From: Phoronis ovalis
Lineage: Eukaryota > Phoronida > Phoronidae
Assembly: GCA_028565635.1 (NCBI GenBank)
Contig: JAOXYB010063445.1
Coordinates: 1-10,456 of the forward strand
Direction of reading: 5' to 3'
DNA: 10,456 bases
In this document: positions 1 to 6,929 of the stretch, one piece after another
How the letters are laid out: each line of letters starts with the position of its first letter
Numbering within the stretch: the first letter of the stretch is position 1
Position numbers and translations under genes: made by a program
Notes under the pieces: generated by a model
Told to the model about the DNA's origin: nothing
Database searches by the model: none
Seen by the model: only the letters and a program-made list of their open reading frames with translations

Positions 1-460
1 GCGCAACAAAAATTGTCAAAGATTCGTGTCGACATTTGACCTACTTCTCAAGGTCATTTTGAAATGTCACCTGGCCTGTTATGCCTACCAACCCATGGCC
101 TACGTGAATCCACCTTCGAATCGTCAAGTCAACGCTTCGTCTTTCCGGAGAAGCTTGCACTCTCGGGTAGAAACATGGCTGCCAATCGGCCATCTTGGAA
201 GTAATCGATGTCAAAATTATATCAGACCTGCGCTTTGACCTGTACTTACCCTGTACCAAATACGAGGATGATCTGATGAAAGCTGAAGCCGTTATAGCAA
301 CACAAAGAAAAGGTTACATACGCCGATGCCGCCGACGCTGCCGCATAGGGTACGGTAGTCTAAGTTTAGACCCTTGTTGTATTTTTAAATTCTTTTTTGT
401 TAAAAATTGACTTTAAATCCCTATATAAATTTCTATCCCTATATACAGTATATAATCTGT
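1..460. repeat. Probable dispersed-repeat sequence, no gene seen
   Basis: This stretch is richer in GC and CpG than the DNA that follows. It contains protein-like but unconvincing short open frames on both strands. It has the look of dispersed repeat sequence in invertebrate genomes: repeated 'gacct' and 'aaggtca' words, a 'gccgccgacgctgccgc' GC patch near 327-345, then an abrupt change to AT-rich sequence after about 370. I see no splice-bounded exon or recognisable protein motif. The repeat call rests on composition and general appearance only, because no second copy lies in this window. Confidence 0.35.
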
Positions 461-470
461 GTTAGAGACT

Positions 471-530
471 AAGGGTACGGCTATTTGCCCTTTCACTATT
501 ACATAGTGATGGGCATAAAAATCTACCCTT
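471..530. repeat. Imperfect 60-nt palindrome (hairpin 1)
   Basis: The outer arms aagggta (471-477) and taccctt (524-530) pair. The inner arms gccc (487-490) and gggc (511-514) pair, and cactat (494-499) pairs perfectly with atagtg (503-508) around a 3-nt loop. The middle of the stem is mismatched. It is the first of three hairpins in a row and may be a remnant of a palindromic mobile element. Confidence 0.6.
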
Positions 531-567
531 TTGAAGAAAGTCACGATCCTCGAAACTTTCTTCAAAA
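529..567. repeat. Perfect 13-bp stem hairpin (hairpin 2)
   Basis: The left arm 529-541 (ttttgaagaaagt) is exactly complementary to the right arm 555-567 (actttcttcaaaa), with a 13-nt loop between them. It directly abuts hairpin 1. A 13-bp perfect stem is unlikely by chance at this spacing. No function is evident. Confidence 0.75.
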
Positions 568-1154
568 TAACCCTCCTTTTCCGTGAATTTCGTAATGATC
601 ATGCGGTCCTTTATCAAGCTAGAGTGCGGGGACCGGAAACCAGACATTAAATTGCTGTAAGTTGTTATATTTGCAAATTAGGTAGTGCTAAAACTGTATG
701 TGTTTTTAATGTCATCATAACGGTCAATACATTGAAAATGTCATTGCACTTCTATTTGATTCTCAATTTTATACGAGAAAGAAATCCCCTGCAAAATACA
801 AAACCTGACATCCAAAAAATAGAAATATTCAATCATTCTTGATTTCAAATTAAAAACAATAGATGTAATAATTTCAGTACACCTCTAGTAAGGAGCATGT
901 CACATGAGATAATATGGGAACATTCACAGTAATTCTAGGTTAAACGAATTATAAACTGCACTGATTATAAATAATTGTAGTGCCTATCGTATGTGCCATT
1001 TAGAGCTTTTTGCCAGCATCATATGACACTATATATAGGTAAAACAGGCATAAGGAACCAACTTTAAATCATATTACTACAAGTTATGAATATGTAGCCA
1101 CTAATAAATCAGACATAGCATATGCATATTAATTTACCATACAAATTATAAACA
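568..1154. other. AT-rich intergenic DNA, no gene seen
   Basis: The first part holds a third small hairpin, cggtcc (604-609) against ggaccg (630-635). The rest is low-complexity AT-rich DNA with stops in all frames and no splice-bounded exon, repeat or regulatory motif that I can support. Confidence 0.6.
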
Positions 1155-1164
1155 GGTTTTTCAT
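1155..1164. repeat. Left target-site duplication of the MITE
   Basis: The sequence ggtttttcat lies immediately outside the left CCGGGG end of the element and is repeated exactly at 1490-1499. The true duplication may be 8 bp (tttttcat) if the outer GG belongs to the element. Confidence 0.75.
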
Positions 1165-1489
1165 CCGGGGGGGGCAGTCAATATAAAAGTGGGTACGCAT
1201 GTTCCAACAAAATTTCACGTGAAAGGGTATGTTTTTCGAACCGCTGGCGCGTAATGCGCGTTATGCACTTAGGGTCTGTTTTATTAGCTAAAATCACGAA
1301 AAGGGATGGTTTTTTGGAGGTGTGACACTTCGTTAGGGGTGTTTTTTTCCAAAAGTCACTTCCTAAGGGGTGTATTTTTTCAAAAAACTCACAACCTTAA
1401 GGGTGTATTTTTTGCAGAATTTCACTTCGTTTTTGGAAAGCCATGTTGGAACATGGGTACCCACTTTCACACTGACTGCCCCCCCCCGG
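1165..1489. mobile_element. MITE-like non-autonomous DNA transposon, 325 bp
   Basis: The terminal inverted repeats run 1165-1208 and 1445-1489. They begin CCGGGGGGGG and contain cagtca, aaagtgggtac and catgttccaac. Over about 44 bp I count four mismatches and one extra G/C. A direct duplication of 8-10 bp flanks the element (1155-1164 and 1490-1499). The interior holds about three ~33-bp tandem units. There is no transposase, so the element must be mobilised in trans. An 8-bp duplication would suit the hAT superfamily and a 9-10 bp one Mutator-like elements, but the assignment is open. The near-identical arms and exact duplication suggest a fairly recent insertion. A diverged relative lies at about 3435-3680. 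Confidence 0.85.
1326..1422. repeat. Tandem repeat, three ~31-33 bp units inside the MITE
   Basis: The units run 1326-1356, 1357-1389 and 1390-1422. Each begins with cac and contains a taaggggtgt-like core followed by a T run. A fourth start (cacttcg) follows at 1423, and a more diverged unit may precede at about 1294. In one plus-strand frame the units translate to a recurring G-V-F-F motif. This comes from the repeat and is not evidence of a gene. Confidence 0.75.
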
Positions 1490-1499
1490 GGTTTTTCAT
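1490..1499. repeat. Right target-site duplication of the MITE
   Basis: This is an exact copy of ggtttttcat at 1155-1164, directly outside the right CCGG end of the element. Confidence 0.75.
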
Positions 1500-2309
1500 A
1501 AGAATGATTAGACAGATTTAAATTTCCTGCTTATTTGACATCACATGGAGCCTTTAATGGTACATTAAGATACCACGTAAAGAGGACCATAATTATATAA
1601 TCTAATAAAAGATGACATTAACGAAAATATAGAATTTAATAACAGTTAATTAGGACTTTTGTCAATTTCTTAAAGTTGGGGTTCTAGAATCTTTGGCTAT
1701 AAATTTCAAAAAATTGTGTTCGAACATGTTTTCTCTAATCAATCTTCTATAATTGAAGTTCACTAAAGCATATTTTTTTTCACAAAATATGAGCCCATAT
1801 AAGAAAACATAGCCATAGAAACACGCGACAACAACAACAAGTTTCTCCACCAGATAATGCATTCTTTCATGAAAAAAGTAGTGCACCATTTAACTTATCT
1901 CCCTTGAATTGGATTCCCAGTGTATAAAAGCGAATGGCTGATTCAGTAAAATATGACATATTCCAAGTAAATAATCAAACATGATATTTATGTGCATCAT
2001 GAAGGTTGAAAACGCCCGTTTCATGAACAACAATATATGATCATTAACTAATCACAACTTACTCGATCTTATATTGTACCCTTGTGAGTATATTTTTTAG
2101 TTCCCATTTTCGCTAACAGATGGCGAATTTTGGTGGAACCACCAAAACTCCACATTTTCATTAAGTACTCGGCTAATACAGTAAACTGTTAGAAAATATT
2201 TTGGTAGGTATGATAGAACTTGAGCGAAATGACACCAACTTGAAATTTTGGGTATATATACAAACTATACATCGATTGTGTAAAAGATTCTGGGACCCCA
2301 ACTTTAAAT
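1500..2309. other. Intergenic DNA downstream of the minus-strand gene
   Basis: This is AT-rich sequence between the MITE and the poly(A) signal of the minus-strand gene. It contains two arms of a 25-bp inverted repeat (1670-1694 and 2283-2307). The open frames here are short, biased to Phe/Tyr/Ile/Leu, and lack splice-site support or family motifs, so I call no gene. Confidence 0.55.
1670..2307. repeat. Pair of 25-bp inverted repeats 588 nt apart
   Basis: The arm at 1670-1694 (ttaaagttgggg...) matches the reverse complement of 2283-2307 at 23 of 25 positions. The arms could be ends of an internally decayed element or two opposed copies of a dispersed word. I found no clear target duplication outside them. 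Confidence 0.45.
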
Positions 2310-2315
2310 TTTATT
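2310..2315 (-). terminator. Candidate poly(A) signal AATAAA for the five-exon gene
   Basis: The plus-strand tttatt reads AATAAA on the minus strand, about 120 nt past the stop codon at 2433-2435. It is the closest canonical hexamer I noted downstream and gives a short 3' UTR. Chance hexamers are common in DNA this AT-rich. Confidence 0.45.
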
Positions 2316-2432
2316 AGTAACACTATGACACTATGACTTGTATAGGATTCATAAAATTTGCCAACTGAACTGTTTACTAAGAAATAGAAATCATCTTCCA
2401 AAAGAACTTGTATGCCTCTTGGTATCAAAACA

Positions 2433-2878
2433 TCAGTTATATACCTTTCTCCTCTGATTCTTTTCTGAAGACCAAGACCAAACTAAATCTGATCGTGAGA
2501 CTTTGGTGGCTCTGCATGTGTCTTTTGCACTTTTTGCACGTCGTCTTCTTTCAGCTTCTCTTTTTGCTTTTTCTTCTTCCCTTTCTTTTTCTAATTCTAT
2601 AATTTCTGGTATTAAATATGGGGTTTTTACATACGGTGACATAGTTATATCACTTTTAGCTTCTTTGCTTAATCTGTCAATTTCCCTCCTTAATAACTTT
2701 GGTGATAATCCCAAAAATGGTATTTTTTGAATTTCAATAAAGTTAAACATTAAATTTGGAAATTTTGAAGGCCTTCTAGATTGCTGCATACGATATAACT
2801 TATTGATAAAGTGTATGTCATTTACTTTCGTGACAGCATATTTGAACATATTTCTTGTATTTTCATCTTTAATTGGAC
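2433..2878 (-). CDS. Unknown 308-aa gene, terminal exon 5 (Gly161 to stop)
   Basis: The exon opens after ttactgttttag with GT, completing Gly161, then runs 147 codons to TGA at 2435-2433. The peptide has K-Y-A-V-T-K-V-N-D-I-H-F near the start, a hydrophobic F-N-F-I-E-I-Q segment, L-R-R-E-I-D-R-L-S, then a Glu/Arg/Lys helix (residues 252-279) and a basic Ser/Arg tail. The open frame continues six codons 5' of the acceptor, but these are intronic. A consensus-like donor (AAAG|gtatat at 2445/2444) near the end could splice on to unseen sequence. If unused, the protein ends V-Y-N. Confidence 0.85.
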
Positions 2879-5743
2879 CTAAAACAGTAAATATCAATAA
2901 TTACGTAAACTGCATTCAAGGATCATAATTTTGTTACTAACTCAACTATAGCATACTGCTATACATATACTGCTATATGCCAGTTAAAGTGAGCATGCAG
3001 TTATAATTGAGCTAATTTCTGCATGCCATTGTTAGTGAGTCAAAATAAAAATTACGCCAAAGCAGATTTTTTATTCGCTGAACAAGACTAACATGCATAC
3101 AATATTTTCTACAATAATCACCCTGGGCGATTACTAAAATAAGGCTTCCAGAGGGAGCCAATTATTGAATATCTTATTAGTGAATGTCTTACCATTGTCA
3201 TGAGAAATAATTTTAAAAAAACATTCACATTGTCTAACGCTTGACTGTGCCACTTTCACCAGAACTTCTTCAATGCTTTCTATAGGTATGCTTGGATCAA
3301 CACTCTGAACACTTTTAATAATTTTTCTTTTAGTGTTTTCTGAAGTAATTTTCTCTGCATCACTAAGTAAACTGCAAATCTAAATAAAAACATGCAACAC
3401 GACTTAAAGAGATGATAGAAAATATAAATCTTGAGGAGTCATATGGAGTTGGCTTATATGTGTGAACACAAAATTGTGTGAAAAGGGTATTTATTTTTGA
3501 GGAAGGTGCGTAACGTGCGTTTGCATTTAGAGTATATATTTATCAAAATTATGGAAAATGGGGTGTTGTTTTGAGAATGTAGGTCCACCAAAGGGCTTGT
3601 TTTTCACTATTAGACAAGTGCGTAAAAGAGTATGGTTTTCATTGAGTGAGGTCTGCAAAATGAGGTCTTAAGATGGTTTTGTAGACCTATATGTAAAGAT
3701 AATATTTGCCAAGTATCAGGTTTTTATGTGCTGGGTTTTTTGACTTAATTCTTTTTTTTAAACAAAAAACACACTTAAACATTAATAAAAGTATAACCTT
3801 CACAAAAATGTCTAGTACTCTGTTTTGATTATGAAAATTAAGTCATAGTCAAATAACTGTCACAGTGCATCTCATGTCTTTAATATCACAAGCAAAAAAG
3901 CTTTTGCTTTGAAATAAAAGTATAAAAAGCTACTTCTGCATTGACATCATCAAGGGATACATTGAATGTAAGAATGAATTCTCCCATTTGATAATTCGAT
4001 CTTTGTGAAAATTGCTCATTAATAAAATTAATAGATTATTTAAAATCTTTTATATATCCATGCACATATAAAATATGTTATACTGACAAATTATTATTGT
4101 AACATATCATGTAAGCGCTTATTTATGCAACTTTTTTATTTTTACCTTTTCAAATGACTTCACCTGTGCCACTGTTAAGCCTGCATAAGTACCTCTGAAT
4201 CCATCTACTGCATTTTTATACTAAAATGTAATTGTTTAGAACAGGAAGTTTATAATTATGTTCTGGATTTTACAGAACCATTGAAATTAAAATGTCTGCA
4301 GTGGAATTTAATTAAAACTGTTGAAACTGGCGCCTTTTCAATAATAAAAAAGCTTAAAATAAAATGACAATTTAATAGTAAAAATGTTTAAAACTATAGT
4401 ATAACCAAGCATAACATTTTAAATACATTCCACAATCCATTTTCAAAATAATATAAATTTAGCTGAATCAATTACCATAGTTGGGGGTGAGCCTGTATAT
4501 GTAGGTACTGACTTGGGACGGGTCTTTTCACGTTTAACTTTGCTAGGGGATTTCCATTTCTGCGAACTAGTTTTATCATTGTTCTAAAATATATGTGTAA
4601 ATCATTAGTGCAGAAAAGATGTATGCTACATAGAGCAAAACTAGATTCTGGTCCCAACTTCACGTAGTCCTGAAAATGATATGCACCTTCTTCTTTCACA
4701 GAGCCATCCTAGAATGGAGTAACCTGCCAGCCAGTACCTGATCTAATGAATGTAGTGAGCAGCAGCATTTTCAAGCAGACTGTCAAGAAAGACACTACTT
4801 GACTGTAATGCGTACAGATTCACATATAGTTTTTATCCTGCACTTGCACATTTTTAACCATGTTTGATTGGCTAATTATGCCTATGTATATAGAAAAGTA
4901 ATTATATAGATCCAATAATTCCAAATATTGGTCCTCATACTTTCCTGGTCAAAATCTTTTGAAATTTAACAAAAACTCACCCATATGGTGAAATTTTCAT
5001 AGAGCAATATTTCAGTGGTCTTAATTTGTTATTACCCGGGACTAATTAATTATCATTATCATTATATCGGTATTTACACTTTCTTCACTCAGACAGAATG
5101 GTTGCGCATGGACCGATATGCATGTTTGTCATAAAATACAGGAGAAAAGGATAACTATATTTCTCAGTGTTTGACACTGGAGACCCTGAAAAGGGCTCAA
5201 AAAGTCTAACAAAAACAAAGTATTTGGTCCCAAAACAATAAAAGGAGTTTTTTACTACATGGTATAAAAATGAAATAGGGTAATTAGTTTTGAGATGTTG
5301 GTTTGTTTTGAAAAAAAGATACCCAAAAAACACCATCATCATGAATACAAGATAAAAAGGTCCAAAACGGGTATGATTTTTGCAGTCATACGTCCCAAAA
5401 GCACCTTTTTCTTGCTTTTTACCATGGCTTCCGACATAGGTACGGCAACTAGCTATTCTTTCTGTGAAACCCCAGGTATTTCTGGTTCTGCTATTAGGAA
5501 AAAAATATTTTGAAGATATTAGACACGGCAAATTATTTCAAATAAAAGTGTAATCTACTCTAGAAAGTTCCATAAATTACAGCTTCTTAGTGTCCTCGTC
5601 AGGGACATGTTATAAATTTTATGATTTAATACCGTTCTCATGGGAGCTGACTTGGTGCGGAACTTTATTTGTCGATTACCAGTTGAAACTTTCTTTGGAG
5701 ATTTCCAGTTCTTTGAAGATACTTCGCGTGTAGATGTAGCCAT
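2433..5743 (-). CDS. Five-exon gene, 308-residue protein of unrecognised family (full span)
   Basis: The join on the minus strand is 5743-5633, 4583-4476, 4220-4146, 3379-3193, 2878-2433. Exon lengths are 111, 108, 75, 187 and 446 nt, which sum to 927 nt (308 codons plus TGA). All introns are GT-AG, and the phases agree (0, 0, 0, 1) with no internal stop, which supports the model strongly. Residues 1-73 are basic with two similar W-K-S-P segments (W13 and W47). Residues 74-250 look like a folded, mostly helical region. Residues 252-279 form an ER/K-rich charged helix, followed by a basic tail. There is no signal peptide or membrane segment, so it is probably intracellular. I do not recognise the family and infer no function. 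It is divergently placed 462 bp from the laminin gene. The last exon also contains a usable donor near its end (2444), so a longer isoform is possible. Confidence 0.85.
3193..3379 (-). CDS. Unknown 308-aa gene, exon 4 (residues 99-161, split codon)
   Basis: The exon has 62 codons plus one base. Its final G joins GT of exon 5 to make Gly161 (phase 1). The acceptor is tttatttag. A second AG seven nt further in (tttgcag) would put a stop in frame almost at once, so the upstream one is chosen. The donor is gtaaga. The peptide is amphipathic helical with S-I-E-E-V-L-V-K-V and a C-E-C motif at residues 149-151. Confidence 0.82.
3380..4145 (-). other. Intron 3 of the unknown gene (766 nt), holds an old MITE copy
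   Basis: The donor is gtaaaa and the acceptor tttatttag. The only notable content is a decayed relative of the 1165-1489 element at about 3435-3680. The rest is AT-rich sequence with no open frame of interest. Confidence 0.75.
3435..3680. mobile_element. Decayed copy of the MITE family, no intact ends
   Basis: Blocks line up in order with the intact element. These include ggagtcatat against cagtcaatat, acaaaattgtgtgaaaaggg against acaaaatttcacgtgaaagg, gtgcgtaacgtgcgt against gcgcgtaatgcgcgt, and a following ggaaaatggggtg block. The poly-G end and right inverted repeat are not recognisable. This fits an older insertion of the same family in the same orientation. The boundaries are approximate. 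Confidence 0.6.
4146..4220 (-). CDS. Unknown 308-aa gene, exon 3 (residues 74-98)
   Basis: The exon has 25 whole codons, phase 0 at both ends, between acceptor acattttag and donor gtaaaa. It begins Y-K-N-A-V-D-G-F-R-G-T-Y and ends K-S-F-E-K. It starts the presumed folded region. It has no methionine start, so open-frame scans miss it. It is called from its splice sites and the continuous frame with exons 2 and 4. Confidence 0.8.
4476..4583 (-). CDS. Unknown 308-aa gene, exon 2 (residues 38-73)
   Basis: The exon has 36 whole codons, phase 0 at both ends, between acceptor atattttag and donor gtaatt. The correct frame is set by the flanking phases and by similarity to exon 1: S-S-Q-K-W-K-S-P at residues 43-50 and R-P-K-S-V-P at residues 59-64. 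A longer open frame starting at an ATG inside this exon is out of phase and is a shadow. The peptide is basic and Pro/Ser-rich, so probably disordered. Confidence 0.8.
4584..5632 (-). other. Intron 1 of the unknown gene (1049 nt)
   Basis: The donor is gtatta and the acceptor atattttag. The intron contains a minus-strand open frame of 148 codons (5085-5531) with no splice-bounded logic, Phe/Tyr-rich and with a Met run from CAT repeats. I treat that frame as non-coding. No other gene is visible in the intron. Confidence 0.75.
5633..5743 (-). CDS. Unknown 308-aa gene, exon 1 (residues 1-37)
   Basis: The ATG at 5743-5741 has A at -3 and G at +4, a good animal start context. The exon encodes 37 whole codons and ends ACG before the donor gtatta (phase 0). 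The peptide is Ser/Lys/Arg-rich, with S-S-K-N-W-K-S-P at residues 9-16 and R-T-K-S-A-P at residues 29-34. Reading on past 5633 gives an open frame of 62 codons, but that extension is intronic and lacks the basic character. Confidence 0.8.
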
Positions 5744-5847
5744 ATTAAGTTCTTAAAAGCTTCCAGAATAAATTAGATTTAATATTATAAGTATCAACTT
5801 GCATAAGGAAAAACGGGGAGCATACACCGTCAAAACATAAACAAATC

Positions 5848-5853
5848 CACGTG
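5848..5853. promoter_or_regulatory. E-box CACGTG
   Basis: This is a palindromic E-box (bHLH/bHLH-ZIP consensus) about 105 bp upstream of the minus-strand ATG. It is the first of two in this intergenic region. Occupancy is unproven. Confidence 0.45.
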
Positions 5854-5982
5854 TGTTTGTGACGACACGCCCATATTATGTCGAAATCAATCTTCACGTA
5901 GAAGAGTTCCAATTTGAATAACAAATATTGTCATTTGTCATTCTTTGCGAATAAAAAAGCCTGCTAGTTACATAAAAGTAAA

Positions 5983-5988
5983 CACGTG
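5983..5988. promoter_or_regulatory. E-box CACGTG
   Basis: This is the second palindromic E-box, 135 bp from the first and about 220 bp upstream of the laminin ATG. Confidence 0.45.
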
Positions 5989-6097
5989 GGTTTTCATTAA
6001 CTTGTACCAATATTTTAAGACAACGGACATTTATTTATCCAGGTATATCTTCCAGAACAATGTTCGAGGCGGATTCGCATTTTTGTTTTTAATAGGC

Positions 6098-6112
6098 AGC
6101 GCCGTCTAGTGT
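6098..6112 (-). promoter_or_regulatory. Candidate CTCF-type binding site
   Basis: On the minus strand the site reads ACACTAGACGGCGCT. It matches every fixed position of the CTCF core consensus NCANNAGRNGGCRSY. It stands out as a GC-rich word in AT-rich DNA and sits between two divergent genes, where a boundary element would make sense. It is a motif match only. Confidence 0.5.
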
Positions 6113-6205
6113 TAAACTCGGATACTTTAGCATGAGAACGTTTTGAGCAGGTTCTCTGTATTTCATTGACAGAGTTCAACGTTTTGCTTAATTTTATAAC
6201 AGAAA

Positions 6206-6278
6206 ATGATCAAGCATGTAATTTTCATCTCAAGTGTATTATCAGGTTTATCCAAATTAATAACAGCATTTGAAAATG
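6206..6278 (+). CDS. LAMA: Laminin alpha chain, coding exon 1 (signal peptide)
   Basis: The ATG at 6206 has A at -3, and an in-frame TAA sits just upstream at 6197-6199. The exon encodes 24 codons plus one base and ends before a perfect donor, gtaagt. The peptide is a signal sequence: Lys/His near the N-terminus, hydrophobic V-I-F-I-S-S-V-L-S-G-L, and a plausible cleavage after Ala21 (L-I-T-A). The last G joins AT of exon 2 as Asp25 (phase 1), giving a smooth run into the laminin N-terminal domain. The frame stays open to 6478, but that part is intron. Confidence 0.85.
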
Positions 6279-6304
6279 GTAAGTATAGCATAATTTTATG
6301 GCAT

Positions 6305-6370
6305 GTGGTCGGCAGCTCTTGCAGCATGCAGGTCTCGGTGACCGTCCGTCGAACCGGACCGTCGACTATA
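6305..6370. other. CpG-rich patch with short repeats in laminin intron 1
   Basis: Eight CpG dinucleotides fall within about 65 bp, in sharp contrast to the surrounding AT-rich DNA. It contains the direct repeat gaccgtc (6340-6346 and 6357-6363) and a small hairpin, gtccg (6344-6348) against cggac (6355-6359). Being 30-90 nt after the first coding exon, it may be an intronic regulatory element or a repeat fragment. Confidence 0.4.
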
Positions 6371-6929
6371 GGTCTGTTACTAAGCAAGCAAACTACAGCT
6401 ATAAACGGCGAGGGATTCAAAAGCTGTTACAGTATTTATCACGTAGTTCTTGTGATGTTTTATGTGATAATTCCTTAAATAGCAAATCATAAACTTAATG
6501 TTTTTTTGTTATTTTGCATTTATTTGGAAAAAATGGGCAAGCCTGCGGTTGCATCCCGGGGTTGCATTAGCTTCGACTTTTATTAATACTTAAATATGTG
6601 CATTCAACTCCCAGGTTCAACTTCAAAAAAGTATCAAAATTATTACTGTGCTGAGATCTGTTTTGTAAACTGTCTTAGTAAAGTCCAATGAATTAATAGT
6701 GAGATTGATTGTTTTGCTAGCTTATCAAATTGATTGTAGTACTACATAAAACATTGCATATGTGGATGCCGCGATTATGAGTTACATTACTGTCCCGGGA
6801 TTGCTGTTTCTACAATTTTAGTCAGCCTCAGGCTTTTGGATGCATAAAGCAGCATATTCCAGTTTCATTCATTTTTCAAACAATGTTTTTATGAACCTGG
6901 TGCAAACATTAAAAAAATTCAACACACAA

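Larger units (their letters stand above)
5744..6205. promoter_or_regulatory. Divergent intergenic region, likely bidirectional promoter
   Basis: This region is 462 bp between the ATG of the minus-strand gene and the ATG of the laminin gene. It holds two perfect E-boxes, a CCAAT at 6007-6011, a gtgacgac half-CRE-like word near 5859 and a CTCF-type site at 6098-6112. It lacks an obvious TATA box at a sensible distance for either gene. Both 5' UTRs must lie here unless upstream non-coding exons exist. Just before the laminin ATG, ttttataacag could serve as a splice acceptor for such an exon. Confidence 0.6.

Noticed and set aside
26-410. Short frames on both strands at the left edge
   Set aside because: Overlapping open frames on both strands in GC-richer repeat-like sequence, with no recognisable protein signature.
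462-647. Minus-strand 61-codon frame over the hairpin cluster
   Set aside because: It coincides with the stem-loops, and I see no family motif or splice context. The palindromes explain the sequence better.
1306-1521. Plus-strand 71-codon frame with a recurring G-V-F-F peptide
   Set aside because: It lies almost wholly inside the MITE, and the peptide repeat is the translated DNA tandem repeat.
2108-2130. agatggcg word considered as a second CTCF site
   Set aside because: The flanking positions fail the consensus (no CA at the required place, and the wrong base after GGC).
2408-2730. Plus-strand Leu/Phe/Ser-rich frames opposite exon 5
   Set aside because: They are antisense shadows of the Glu/Lys/Arg-rich coding exon.
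4472-4699. Minus-strand 75-codon frame overlapping exon 2
   Set aside because: It is out of phase with the exons on either side, and the exon 1-like W-K-S-P peptide is in another frame.
5085-5531. Minus-strand open frame of 148 codons in intron 1 of the unknown gene
   Set aside because: It has no splice or start support, a low-complexity Phe/Tyr-rich composition, a Met run from CAT repeats, and no recognisable motif. It is open mainly because of base composition.
6206-6478. 90-codon plus-strand frame read as a single-exon gene
   Set aside because: Only the first 73 nt are coding. A perfect donor at 6279 and phase match to 8934 show the remainder is laminin intron 1.
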